Translations under genes and position numbers: made by a program | DNA from: Gnetum montanum | Lineage: Eukaryota; Streptophyta; Gnetopsida; Gnetales; Gnetaceae | Assembly: GCA_015680685.1 (NCBI GenBank) | Contig: MNCI01024142.1 | Location: 3,460 to 67,459 of the forward strand | DNA length: 64,000 bases | Reading direction: 5' to 3' | The notes under the pieces: generated by a model | The model's input: the letters and a program-made list of their open reading frames with translations, nothing else | The model's database searches: none | What the model was told of the DNA's origin: nothing | Shown: positions 11,560 to 23,133 of the stretch, in pieces | Position numbering within the stretch: the stretch's first letter is position 1 | How the letters are laid out: every line of letters starts with the position of its first letter

Positions 11560-12060
11560 TGTGCACACTAATTGCATGCTTTAATGTATGTACTCTTGAT
11601 GGAACAAATCTTATGCATGTAATTGCACTCGTTGTCACTGTACGGTATGCATAGAATATGGTTCTTCTCTATCTTGCCTAATTCATTTTCTTTGGATATT
11701 TCTAGAGATAGGTCCCTTATACCCATACGTGTGTCAATCATGCTTAACCAAGCTCTTCCCATAATGATAGGAAAGTCACTTTTGTAATTTTTAACCTTGA
11801 TCACCAGAAAATCATTAGGATGGGACCACCCACAAAATGTGATCACAATGTCCTCTACTAATCCCAGAGAGACAATAATTGAATGGTCTACCAATTCTAA
11901 TGGATATTACTCTTCTTGAGAGGTGGTAGGTTCCAGGCCTTATACATGTCATGGGAGATAAATTAGCTCTAGAACCAAAGTTAAGAAAAGCATTGCATGG
12001 CTCATGTCTAGCGATCTGTAAGTAGATGAGTGGACTTCCTAGGTTAGATCTTTTCATGTG
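11560..12060 (-). pseudogene. pol: Element B protease region of pol
   Basis: This is an aspartic protease of the retropepsin type, recognised from alignment with C. The flap region reads SLGLVEDIVITFCGWSHP, and the C-terminal box is PIIMGRAWLS. The catalytic triplet is DSG in C but reads NFG here (Asn codon at 11,980-11,982), so the active-site aspartate is lost. A frameshift lies between the active site and the flap (about 11,815-11,900). It would have cut the Gag-Pol polyprotein. Confidence 0.8.
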
Positions 12061-14091
12061 AAGATTTCTAACCTTGATCTAGTTAGAAACAACATGAGTT
12101 AGCATCACAGTACAAATCCAAGGTGGCACTTGGTTTGAAGGGCACTCAAAGGTATTTGATGCAAATCATAATGGTGTTGAAGATGTAGGGCGATTAGTTG
12201 GACTAGATTGTGAGGATTGAAGAGGACTACTCAGTCAAAAGAAAGGTCTTTTCTACATCAATTTTCCAAACCACTTGATTGGAATTCTAGTTGTAAATGT
12301 ACAGCCCTCGTAGCATTTCATTGTTATAGCTATGGAGGAATCTCATCCTGCATGGATGGAGTAGGAGGTAACTAGGATAAAGGTGGAGGTGTGTGTGTAG
12401 ATGGATGCAAAGGGTAGTATGGATATGGGTTTTCCCCTCTAGTAGATGGTGAATGTGTTCGGTGGTACTTTGGAGGGTAATAGTGATGTTGAAATGAGGT
12501 ATGACTTGTAGAACTTCTTGGAGAAATGGGTTGCTGAACATAGTACCCATATGGATCTAGTTGCCTATAAGGGTACTACTACCTTGCTGGTGGCATTCCC
12601 AATGATTATGGTTGGTACCACTATCGGTATTGTTCATAAGGTTGTGAAGGAGTTCCTCTTGGGTAATAAGCTTATTGTTGCTGGTGGAACTACCTTGGAT
12701 TGTCTTAAGGATAAGGCAATCGTCCAGGTACTTGCCTATGTGCTAGTCAAGGATTTAATGCATTCATCCTAGACTCTTGCAAGTGTAACACCACAGGGCA
12801 ACATCCTTTTGGATGTTTGTATTGACAAATGTCATAATCAATTTCATCATCAGAGTCAATTTCCACAACTTCCTCTACTGTTGTAGCTTTGACCTTACCT
12901 CATTAGTAGGCACATTTAGTTTCTTTTCGCCTTCTACGATTACAATCACCATTTTGCTCTTTGGATTCTTTAGCAATCTTCATAGAAATTTAAAATTTTT
13001 CATCCATAGAGTCCCATAATTTATCAACCTTTGTCAAAATATTAGAAAATTTTTTTTGGATAGGCAAGGTCTTCCTATTTACCACTTCATCAAGTGGTGA
13101 CTCCTCCTCATCACAAAATTGGACCTTCCATTTTCTAATAGAAGGATCCCTATTATATTCTTGTGCACTTTTACTTTTTCGTAGCTCACCTTCTTCTTTT
13201 TCTTCCTGCTCAATTAGCCTTTGGATCCAATGAGCTCTTAGTTCAAACAATCTTCCTTGGGCATACACCCCAAGGGTTCTTCTAGTTTTCACTCTGAAAC
13301 CATCTATAATGTGGCAAAGTTGTTTCCTCTAAGAATAACCATGGCTAGGGCATCAATGCAAGAGTGAATAGTATCTGCCCATTGCAACATCCAAGGATTT
13401 GTGTGTTTCTTATTTTTACCCTTGGACTTTCCTTCTTAGATTAGACACTCTAGAGTACATCTTATATTTATCATTAAATAGCTCTAACATGGTACTCCAT
13501 TTGTGGATAGATTCTGGCTCTAAAAATTGGTACCAACTTTCAGCTTCTTTGATGAGTGTTCTTGGAAAAAGCTTGAGTTTTTGCCACTCATTTTCTATGT
13601 TTTGTAAGGCACGGGCATCATGAAAAGCTTATAGATATGTCTATGGATCAGAGTTATATCCCCCCCTCAAATCTTAGGATATTGTTCATGTTTAAGTGCT
13701 TGATCCAACTATCTTTCATATGCCTGGTTGGAATTTTAACTACCTTTGCAATAGTGAGCATACTTCAAGTCACTAATAGAGGTTCAACATCATCACTACA
13801 TCGACGATGCTGATGATGGTTTTAGCCATCCCTTCGGTCTTGATGGCCTTCATAGTGATTATTGTCTCATTGATCACCTTCATTAGGATTATTTCAACAA
13901 TAGCTTCTATGAGAACCATCAAATGAAGAAGAATGTTCAGAATTGGATGAAGAGAAAGAAGAGGAAGGTGGACCTTCACCACTACCACAATGTCTGCCAC
14001 CACTTTTTTTTTATTATGGCCATCATTCTTAGATCCCTTGCCATTGTGATTCTTGCCCAAGTCCCTACCTTGGCTATCACTTTTTTCTAAA
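12060..14091 (-). pseudogene. gag: Element B gag, main part and Pro/Gln-rich linker
   Basis: This is the larger part of gag after the C insertion. The frame at 13,773-14,090 continues the N-part at 27,324-27,757. The recognisable C-part (12,990-13,292) has VYAQGRLFELRA, an EEE-rich helix, RDPSIRKW, VQFCDEEESPL and TKVDKLWDSMDEKF, each with a counterpart in C. A zinc knuckle near 12,800-12,835 reads YDICQYKHPKGCC, so its first cysteine is lost compared with C (CGICQYEHPKGCC). A tyrosine/proline/glutamine-rich linker leads to the protease. Gag would form the particle and bind RNA. Stops and shifts are frequent. Confidence 0.8.
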
Positions 14092-14096
14092 CCCAA
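14092..14096. repeat. Target duplication of element C (left), CCCAA
   Basis: CCCAA precedes TGATGAAG at 14,097 and is repeated after CTCATCA at 27,319-27,323. It is a perfect 5 bp duplication. Confidence 0.93.
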
Positions 14097-14995
14097 TGAT
14101 GAAGTGTCTTTGAGTCAATGTGTCGACTAGGCCACATATACGTGGCCGCGTTGATGCGGGCCTGTCGACGTAGCCTTCCATGCATCGACATGGCTCTATT
14201 TACATTGAGCCTATTTCGGCCTATAAATAAGAGGGCCTTCCACCTCATTTAGGTACCTTTCAGTTAGTTGTAGCAAAGCTCTTATAGTTTGTTCCCACAG
14301 GAGATAGAATATTTTCCAAGTGCCCGCAGCAGGTGTAAGAAAAGTGATCAGCTCTTTATTCCAACATTGATGTATCTGAGCCCATTGGCATGATGACAAT
14401 AAAGTTGAACTATTCAAGCATTCCTTGTAGCATTTGGACTTAGCTATTTTATGCATTTAGTAGTTTAATATGTTTATGCTTTGTTAATTACTTGCTAATT
14501 ACTTAAGTTTCTATTATTGTTATTTTAATCGCTATCACTCACTCGTAGTTCGTAAGGGCCATAAGTACGACCATGTCTAACGTAAATCAAACACTTGGTA
14601 AACCCAGTGACGCTTAACGTCTAGTAACCCAGAAGTGCTAGGAGATGCTCAGAACGTGCTCGAAAGATGGAATTGGATACTTATGCTAGGAATAGTTAGG
14701 ATACAAGCTAGGATAATTATTATTTAGATAATAGTTTATTTCCTAATTTTCATGCCTTAATTAGCCACCAAAAGATAAGTAAAAACTATAAAAATCACTA
14801 GCCTTAATCTCACTTAACCATCATAATCAGAACCTCACAAGTGAGATTAGGAGGACAACGACCATTCTAACCCAAGGTTTCATTGGTTAGAGTTTGCTAT
14901 ATGTTAAGTGCTTACAGTCTACGGAATTCGACCGAGTCGCGTGTGAACGCCCGTGATTTGTATGGTTGGGCATAGTGGTACCTAGCCGCTCATCA
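14097..14995 (+). repeat. Element C 5' LTR
   Basis: It is 899 bp long, begins TGATGAAG and ends CTCATCA. The TATA box CTATAAATAA is at 14,221-14,230. Upstream (14,117-14,200) are GTCGAC, GCATCGAC and the inverted repeat GGCCACATATACGTGGCC. This word cluster is 42 bp longer than in the 3' LTR, which accounts for the full length difference between the two LTRs. Confidence 0.95.
14221..14230 (+). promoter_or_regulatory. TATA box of element C 5' LTR
   Basis: CTATAAATAA lies about 20 bp after the palindromic word cluster and is repeated at the equivalent place in the 3' LTR (about 26,537). It fits the core promoter for the genomic RNA. Confidence 0.7.
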
Positions 14996-14996
14996 T

Positions 14997-15017
14997 TGGC
15001 ACCATTGCCAAGGATTG
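14997..15017 (+). other. Primer binding site of element C (tRNA-Asp type)
   Basis: The sequence TGGCACCATTGCCAAGG begins one base after the LTR. It matches the complement of the plant tRNA-Asp 3' end (TGGCGCCGTTGCCGGGG, the site known from Athila elements) except for four transitions. Confidence 0.8.
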
Positions 15018-15161
15018 TTAGTCTTATATGCATCATCTAACCTTAGTGAAATTATCATTCAAGTCGTTGGAATGGACCCAGGATAGAAATAAATATGCAC
15101 GCTAGGCAGATTAAAGTTAGTAGTAAGGTACATCGATTACATGGACCATGTAATGTCCAAT

Positions 15162-17001
15162 ATGTCTTCTCATAGGAGGGAGATATCCACCCCACTAGTG
15201 CCACAAGAATGTCAGGTGGTGTACAGGCATCTCGATGATTATGTCCCTGACTTCACTTTTGTCTTACATCAAGATGAACATCTACGATGGCAGGACATGG
15301 AGGGCAGCATCATGCTACCGCTCAATCTATCAGCTCCTGCGATGCTATATCACAATTTGGGTAGACTAGGCATCCAGGACCATGGAGCAGAGTATGTCAT
15401 GGAGGACCATGACTATTGAGACTATTGTCCCATGGAGGCTCAGCGCACACGAGATCAGCAGCAGGTAGAAAGATATGAACACCTGAAGGGGAAACAATTC
15501 AGTAACCCCTTATTCTCGCAAGGGCTGCAAGATGATGGGGATCCCATCTTTCATAACACCCATTCAACCAAACTTCCCCTAGGGCAGAAAGTCCTTCACT
15601 CCATGATTCAGAACAAGCCTTTAAGTGACCGAGATCCTCAAGGGGATGGAGGGTCACATAGCAAAGATGGACGGGATGACCAAGGTTGTCATCAGGGTAG
15701 AGGGGGAGATCGACACCAGAAAGGTAGCGATACCTCTCCTTGTTCTGCATCCTCTCGCTCTCCTTCTCGTTCATCCAGGTCAAGCTCTGAACGTAACCGG
15801 GGTAGGACAGAGCGAAAGGACAATGACAAAAAGGTTTCAAAGGGGCAACGTGAGGAAACGCATGAGCAATCGCGATGCTCATCGAAATGAAAGAAGGGGT
15901 AGCTGGGATCGTCATAGACATCATGATCCTCAATAGGACTATGATTTGGATGAGCTGTTGTTGGCTACTCAGAGCATGCTCCAAATCGATGAGGCAGTCC
16001 AAATTCCTAGTAGGCACATGAAGGATAGCCGGATCAAGCGTGTTGATATGAACAAGATCCCCATATTTGAAGGGGGATACAACTATGATCTGCAGACTCA
16101 CTTGCAGGCGTTCCATGACACTTGCACCCTGCAAAACATTGACAATGATTGGTAGAAGCTGAAGCTTTTCCCTCGCATGCTCATTAAAGAAGATGAAAGT
16201 TGGTACCGATCCTTGGAGCTGGAATCAATTAGAAGATGGAGTATGATGCTTGAAATTTTCAATGACAAGTATCAAACGTACTCTAGAGTGGCAAATCTAA
16301 GATGGAAGGTCCAAGGTTGGAAACAAGGAAATCATGAACCCTTGGATGCCGCCATGAGCAGGTTTTACTTGTTGTTGCATCGATGCCCTAGTCATGGTTA
16401 CTCTCAGCAGGCACAGCTTTGCCACATCATTGATGGGCTCCATTTTGAAACATGAAAGACCCTTAGCGTGTATGCCCAGGGATGGCTGTTGGAGATACGA
16501 GCCTATCAATTGCAACGGCTCATTGAATAGGTGGCCAAGGAGGAAGAAGAACTGAGAAAAAAGGAGAGTGCAGAAGAATTCAATCGGGATCCTTCCCTTA
16601 GAAAAAGGGAAGTCCGATTCTGTGACGAGGAGGAAGAATCACCATTGGAAGTAGCGGTGAACCGAAAGACCTTGCCGTTACAAAAGTTTGCATCTGAAAT
16701 TTTGACAAAGGTTGATAAGATGTGGGACTCTTTGGACAAAAAATTCCAAAGTGTGCTAAAAATTGCAGAAGAGTCCAGAGAACAAGGTAATGATCGTGAT
16801 CGGCGCAGGAAGAAGGAAGTTGAATGTGCCCAACATAAGGGCAAGGGCAAGGTTGCTGTAGCAGAGTTGGCTGCAGACTCTAACACCAAGGAGGATGATG
16901 AATGTGGCATATGCCAATATGAACATCCTAAGGGATGTTGTCCTGTGGTGTCACATCTTCAAGAGTCTAGGGTGTACGCATTGAACCCTCACTTGGCATA
17001 A
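15162..17001 (+). pseudogene. gag: Element C gag
   Basis: The start is set by the conserved MSS..H opening shared with A (59,782) and B (27,757). Order: N-part with VPQECQVVYRHLDDYVPDF and GKQFSNPLF; a Ser/Arg-rich stretch (SRSPSRSSRSSSE, about 15,745-15,800); the capsid-like core with FEGGYNYDLQTHLQAF (about 16,060) and RFYLLLHRCPSHGYS; an acidic/basic helix after 16,531; and a zinc knuckle CGICQYEHPKGCC near 16,900-16,940 (C-x2-C-x3-H-x4-C). TGA codons at 15,417-15,419 and near 16,453, TAG codons near 16,153 and 16,528, and a frameshift near 15,800-15,940 break it. It would package the RNA. Linker and protease follow in another frame. Confidence 0.87.
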
Positions 17002-18150
17002 CGGCAAACACCTCGAAGGTTACCTTATCCACAGGGCAATTCCAGGCGGTTCCACCAGTAGCAATAAGGATATTATCCAAGTGGAACACCACTACAACCG
17101 TACGAATACTTCCAATAGTGGTAGAAACCACAAGCATGGGGGATGCCACCTCCAAGGCAGTAGTACCCTTACAAACAGCTAGATCCTTATGGGTACTACA
17201 TTTAGCAACTAGTCTCTCCAAGAGACTCTTCCAGTCATGTGGCCTTTCCAAGTTATTACCACCCCTAGATTATTTCTGACCTCAATCTCCATCACCCAGG
17301 GGTGAGAGCCCACACCTCTTCTATCCTCCATCACCTTCTCCTGCCACTCCTCCACAACATCCCACTCAGGTGCCACCTACTCCACCAATGTAGGGAGAGA
17401 TACTACCACAGCCGTAGCAACAAAACACTACGAGGGCTATTAAGTTACAACCGGCACCTCAGTCGAGTGGATCAGAACCCAAACCATGAAAATGTCCTTT
17501 TTTCAGCCCAATAATTTGAACATACCTTCACATACACCTATGGCTAGTGCCTCTGAACCTACAAGCACCTCCACTATTCCACCGCCAGAGCAGCCTTCAA
17601 GCCAACTGCACTCCAACATCTAGATAGTCATGCTCACACATGCTGTGACCGACTGGATTAAGGCAGGTCACCTTTGCCAGAAATTGATTGATCTGGGAAG
17701 CCCCCTCATCTATATTCAGGTGGTAGGGAACAAGCCATGCAAAGCTCTTCTGGACTCAGGGTCAGGGGTTAATTTGATCTCTCATGATATGTACAAGAAC
17801 TAGAACCTGCCCCCACTAAAGAATAGCAACATCTGGCTCGAGCTAGCAGACCATTCCATCACTGTTCCCTTGGGATTGGTGGAGGACATTGTGATCACCA
17901 TTTGTGGGTGGTCCTATCCTGCTGATTTCCTGGTCATCCGTGTAGAGAATTGCAAGGGGAACTTCCTAATCATCATGGGAAGGGCCTCGCTAAGCAAGGT
18001 GAACGCACGACTAGGACTCTGCGATCTGTCCCTTGAAATTTCAAAGCAAAATGCTTTCGAGAAGATTGAGAAGAAGCATGTTCCATGCATCGCGTACAGT
18101 GACTTAGGGTGCAACTATGTGGAACAATTATGGTCTGCTAAGTGAATATC
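17002..18150 (+). pseudogene. pol: Element C linker and protease
   Basis: The first 600 bp encode a Tyr/Pro/Gln-rich linker with many TAG codons. The protease follows: KALLDSGSGVNLIS with the catalytic DSG triplet intact at 17,753-17,761, then VPLGLVEDIVITICGWSYP and the C-terminal box LIIMGRASLS. One TAG lies about 20 codons after the active site. This is a pepsin-like retroviral protease that would release the Gag and Pol parts. Its frame continues into RT without a visible shift. Confidence 0.85.
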
Positions 18151-18259
18151 CATTCAAGCATGCAGTCGATGTACCGAGGAATCACCTGTTCAACAGTGCC
18201 TGTACGCAGTAGCCACTAACCAAGAGGGCACCCAGTGGCTGACAGCTGATCCTACTAGT

Positions 18260-19900
18260 AGCACATTGTGCATGGAACCTTCCAAGGGGCTTGTAAACGC
18301 CTACGTTGAAAGCATGGATAAAATGGAAGAGGTTCATCAACAGGTCTCCACTGTTGATGACCAAGATGACTGGGGGAAGCTGCAAATCCCCGATAGCTTC
18401 AAACAAGAGCCCCTAGAGCTAAAGTATTTAAGGGCTCACTTGGAATATGTATTTTTGCAAAATGAAAATCCGGTAATCATCAATGCCACCCTTGCTCCAG
18501 AGCAGAAGAAGAAGTTGCTAAAGGTGGTAAACAAATGGGTTGCTGCGTGCACATGGTCATATCCTGAGTTGACTGGAGTTGATCCCAGGGTCTACCAACA
18601 TCGGATCTATATTGACCCTTCCATGAAGCCACGACGACAGTCACAAAGATGATTGAATCCCAAACTGAAGCAGATCGTAAAAGATGAAATCGACCAATTA
18701 CTAAAGGCAGGATTCATCTATTCTGTTGCCGATAGCAAATGGGTTAACCCACTCATCATTGTGCCTAAGAAAAGTGGTAAGTGGAGAGTCTGTATTGATT
18801 TTTGACTACCCAATATGGCAACCTTCAAGGACCATTTCCCGCTCGCATTTGTGGACCAGGTGTTGGACACCATCGCATTGCACCACTACTACAGCTTTTT
18901 GGATGGCTATAATGGTTATAACCAAATAAAAATAGCACCAGAAGATTAGGTCAAAAAAAATTTCATGAGTCCATGGGGGACTTTCACATACAAGAAGATG
19001 CCCTTTGGCCTATGTAATGTGCCCACTACGTTCCAACACCTTGTCTTAAGCATCTTCCAGCAACAAATCGGCAATGGGTTGGAAGTCTTCATGGATGACT
19101 TCTCCACCTATGGGGCCACTTTTGAGTAAGCCTTGGACCGTCTGGAGCAGGTTCTGAAAAGGTGTGTAGACACCAATCTATGGATCAATTGGCAAAAGAG
19201 CCATTTGATGGTCCAAGAGGGCATTGTGCTGGAGCATCGCATCTCACAAACAGGGATCAGTGTAGATCCTGAAAAGATTAGGGTCATCTAAGGAATCACC
19301 CATCAACCAAGTACCATCAAAGATGTTAGGTCCTTCCTTGGACACACTGGTTACTACTGGTGTTTCATTGAAAACTTCTCGAAGATCGCGAAGCTGTTGG
19401 TAGAACTTACGAAGAAGAACGCTCTGTTCATCTGGACTAAGGAGTGCGAGTTTGCATTCCAAGTGCTGAAACGGAAACTTGTAGACACTTCAATTCTATG
19501 GGCACCTGATTAGTCTAGACCCTTTCACATTATGACAGATGCATCCAAATATGCCTTGGGAGCCGTGCTTACATAGTGTGATGATCAAAAACATCCCTAT
19601 TATATCCACTGTGCAAGTCGTAGCGTTGTGGGTGCTCATCTAAACTGCACCATCACCGAAAAGGAGTTAATGGCGGTGGTGTTTGCCTTGGAAAAATTCT
19701 GGTACTATGTGCTAGTTTACGAGGTGTTTATGCATACTGATCATAGTGCTATCTGGTTCCTGATGAACAAACCAATGGTGAGCCCCCGCATAATCTGGTG
19801 GCTGATGATTCTTCAGGAGTTTGATCTTACCATGGTAGACCAGAAGGGGACCGAGAATGTGGTCGTTGATCACTTATCTTGGTTACAATGGGATGACGCA
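18260..19900 (+). pseudogene. pol: Element C reverse transcriptase and RNase H
   Basis: RT motifs in order: WVNPLIIVPKKSGKWRVCIDF (about 18,740), HHYYSFLDGYNGYNQIKIAPED (about 18,885), MPFGLCN, and VFMDDFSTYG with FMDD at 19,088-19,099; then GHTGYYWCFIENFSKIAK. RNase H motifs: TDASKYALGAVL, ITEKELMAVVFALEKF, TDHSAIWFLMNKPMVSP. All lie in one frame (the frame of 18,266), with stops at 18,650 (TGA), at ED*VK near 18,947 (TAG where B has CAG), after TFE near 19,126 (TAA) and near 19,511. This makes it the best preserved pol in the window. FMDD and overall pattern place it with Athila. It would copy the RNA into DNA and degrade the template. Confidence 0.9.
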
Positions 19901-20019
19901 GAAAAGGAGGAGCCCTTATCCAACCAATTTCTAAATGAACTCCTCTTCAGAGGCGTTGTTGATCTGCAAGTGCCCAAGGAATCCCCTTGGTTCAACCACA
20001 TCCTCACCTACCTCACCAC

Positions 20020-21335
20020 TCAAGAGTTGCCAGAGGAGTGGAACCATTGGCAAAAACAACAATTTCTCCATAAGGCCAAGCGTTTCATGGAAATCAATGG
20101 CCACCTTTATAAGGTGTGCATAGATGGCTTAGTTTGATGGTGTGTCCCTGATGGTGATATGTTGCACGTCCTCCAGGATGCTCATGAGGGCCCTTGTGGG
20201 GGCCACTATGCTGGACGCCGCACTGCCATTAAGATCTTGCTTACAGGGTATTACTGGCCCACCATCTTCAAGGATGTAGAATGGTTCACTTGCTCCTGTG
20301 AACGATGCTAGAGGGATGGAGGGATGACGACATGGTTGGAGGGACCTCAACAATGGATCCAGCCATTGGAGGCCTTCGACATTTTGGGTATCGACTTCAT
20401 GGGACCCATCACACCCCTATCGAACAAAAAGGCATACATCATCGTAGCTATGGACTACTGTACAGTGGGCAGAAGCGGCAACCGTCATCGATTGTTCTTC
20501 CAACACTGCCACACAATTTGTCCAGCAACAAATTGTCAACATGGTTGGAGTGCCACGTGCACTCATTTCTGATAATGGAACTCATTTTATGGGTGTCACT
20601 TTTTGGAAACTCATGCAACGTTTAGGGGTAATGCATAAATTTACAACTCCCTATCACCCCCAAGCTAACGGGCAGGCCGAATTCACCAATAGGAAGATCA
20701 CCAAGATCCTTACCTAAACCATCAGCAAATACAAAAGGGATTGGAGCACTAAGCTTAACAATGCCCTATGGGCCTATCGCTCCACTTGAAAACTTCCTAT
20801 GGGGTACTCTCCCTATGAGTTAGTGTACGGAAAGTTACCAACACTTCCAATTCAGGCCGAACTCCGCACACTATCCACCGCCAGTGACTTAGGCCTTGAC
20901 CTACCGCTAGCAAAACGTGAATGACTAATCAATTTAAGTGTGCTAGATGAGAATCACTTAGTTGCCCTGTCCTCCAATGAGATCCACAAGGCCTACAACA
21001 AAAAACGACACGATCTTAGGATTAGAAAGGTCACATTTAGATGTGGAGACAAGGTGTTGTATTGGAACCCCTCACATGTATCTCAACTAAATAAGTTTCA
21101 AACACTGTGGAAGGGATCTTACATTGTCTCCAAAACCTTCCCATCTGGGACCTTGCTCATCCACAAACTTGAGGACCCCACCAGAACACAGTTAGTCAAC
21201 TGCCAACAACTGAAACTTTTCTGTGAACTCCACTCAACCAATGTCACCGCCTCGTCATCTCCAAGACAATCCTACTCCATTGTTCGTGTCTCCTCCTTTC
21301 CACTCAGTCGTGGGGGAGACCTTCGTCCTTGCTAA
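20020..21335 (+). pseudogene. pol: Element C integrase
   Basis: The N-terminal zinc region reads DAHEGPCGGHYAG with a later CSCERC. The core has GIDFMGPITP (first Asp, about 20,390), ISDNGTHF (second Asp, about 20,567) and NGQAEFTN (Glu, about 20,675), so all three catalytic acids are present. A frameshift near 20,462 moves the second and third motifs to another frame. The C-terminal part (20,940-21,335) contains VLDENHLVALS, KVTFRCGDKVLYWNP and HKLEDPTRTQLVNCQQLK and ends at TAA 21,333-21,335. It is the last enzyme of Gag-Pol; the third ORF starts 2 kb downstream. Confidence 0.88.
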
Positions 21336-22900
21336 CCATTCTACTACACCCCCTCATTGTTTTGTAATTTTTTGTTTTACACTTTTTTATTTTTTACCAT
21401 CGTTTATACATTTGCAAATTCTTTGTACATTTTTTCCTTTCTTTACTTATTTTTCGTTTCTTTGTGTCTATTTCATTTTTCACGTAATTTCTAATACATC
21501 ATCTTGTTGTCTTTAGATGTTTGGCATGGATGGTTTTTGTTGCAATGGGTAATGTACACTCGTCTACCTAGTTGTCTAGTTTCTGCCCTCACATGGTTCT
21601 TTTTGGACTTTATGTCTACTTTCCACTCATAAAATCGGTAGTGAGTTCATGTCATCCCCCCATTCACCCACTCCATGGTTTTCCTTCTATTGAGAATATG
21701 CAACCCCTTCACTTAACAACATTTTAATTAATGTGTGACTTGTGTGGTTCCCAGACTCGGGGATGACCCAATGGTTTCAATTGGGTGTGACTTCAAGGGG
21801 AATGTAATATTTGTTTCTTTGTTCTACCCTCTAAGGTTGTTGGTATATCCTTACGGATTTCCTACTGCTCCACGTCCTTCTCTCCATGGAAGCTTCTGGG
21901 AAATTCAACCTTGCATGGTATGGTCGTCACCAAAAAATTCAAAAAAAAAAAAAACAAAAAGAAGAAAAAGAAGAAACAAAAAAAGGAAAAAGAAAAAAAT
22001 AAAAGCAATAAACATGAGGATTCAAAGCACACCCTTGGTCGAATACATGCGAACACGCATGGGTCTTTGCATGGTGTGGTTCCCTCCAAAAAAAAATTAC
22101 TCAGTGGGAATTCAAAGAACACCCCTTAGACCACCTCTCACAGGCCCCAAGCACTAGTTATGGGACTTCCTTGGTCCCCTCTAACTTCATCCCATTTCAC
22201 TTCCTTCCTCTCACATTTTTTGGAGTGGTGGTTCTCTGTGGGGTCATTCTTTCTTCCTTGGGAGATGGCCGGGACTGCATCTATTGCTGCGATGTCACTG
22301 AATGTGGATGGTCTTGGGTCTGAACTCAAGAATAGTTCTACCAGGTCACTTAACCACAACTACACATGGGATTTCCTATGACCGATGATCGGAATTCCAT
22401 TCTCTCGTCTCTCTTCACCCAGTTCTCTCCGCAACTCACCTCACTACCCATCTTATGTTGGGAAAGTTCTCGTGATTTCCATGGACCTCTCATGCCTTTG
22501 CAGGATCTCTTGGGTAGGAGTCTTAATTGGAAAACACCATTTCTTGGCCTCGGGGCCCACGAACCTTGGTGTTGAGGGCTATATAGGGGCTACTAAGGCT
22601 ATGGCCTGCTATGGGGAGGACCCACCTACATCTCCTTGGTCCTGCTTGTTAAGCCTCCCATCCTTTGGATTTTGTGGTTGCCTAGTTTTCAGATCCCATC
22701 ACTCAATTTATTCCTCGTGGAGTTCTTTTTGAGTCCTGTTCTCCTATTTTTGTTTCTTTTTCGAGCCTAATTACCTTCCTCATGTCCTCAGCCATGTCTG
22801 AGCCTCTCACGTGCTTCAACCACCCTAATTTAATGTTTCAAATTCATCATTTCAGGCTTTTTCTGGGTTTGTCAATGCTGGTCAACGAATAAACACCCTT
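21336..22900 (+). other. Non-coding stretch between integrase and internal promoter (C)
   Basis: No gene was recognised. It begins T-rich, contains a purine tract (about 21,935-22,010) and two A-loop hairpin modules, then ordinary sequence up to the internal promoter. Short open frames here, including a lysine-rich one, follow from the A-rich composition. Confidence 0.6.
21908..22135 (+). repeat. Two A-loop hairpin modules (element C)
   Basis: TTGCATGGTATGGTCGTCACC plus an A-rich run and GGATTCAAAGCACACCCTTGG is followed by a second TTGCATGGTGTGGTTCCC, an A run and GGGAATTCAAAGAACACCCC. The same pair is on the minus strand of B, and a single truncated copy next to an N is in A (53,255-53,304). 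The first C copy has a greatly expanded A-rich loop. Confidence 0.65.
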
Positions 22901-22992
22901 GCGTATACGGGACCCTGTATACGCAGTCACTATGTATACGCGGCTGCGTATACATGGCCCCATCGGTGCAGCATCCAACCCCTATATATACA
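22895..22992 (+). promoter_or_regulatory. Internal promoter module of element C
   Basis: Four GTATAC-centred words (GCGTATACGG, TGTATACGC, TGTATACGC, GCGTATACA) fill 22,900-22,955, followed by a TATA box CCTATATATACACCC at 22,981-22,995. The TATA is about 145 bp before a splice donor at 23,134. The LTR of this element uses GTCGAC-type words, so the internal array is not simply an LTR copy. Confidence 0.65.
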
Positions 22993-23133
22993 CCCACTGC
23001 GCTTCACATTTTCATCATTTCAGCTCCAAATTAACAGGAGATTTTACCATTTCTCTACCTAATCCTTCCCGACGCGTCCACATTCCATTGCGAATTCGCA
23101 TCAACCAATCCTTGCCCTTTTAAGCAATCGGAG

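Noticed and set aside
15499-16134. 211-codon minus-strand open frame
   Set aside because: It is opposite to the well-supported gag of C and has no family motif; it is a shadow frame.
21911-22129. Lysine-rich plus-strand and Phe-rich minus-strand frames
   Set aside because: They arise from the purine tract and A-loop of the hairpin module of element C.
22160-22732. Several open frames of 70-115 codons after C integrase
   Set aside because: None is conserved in A or B at the same position, and none has a recognisable motif.
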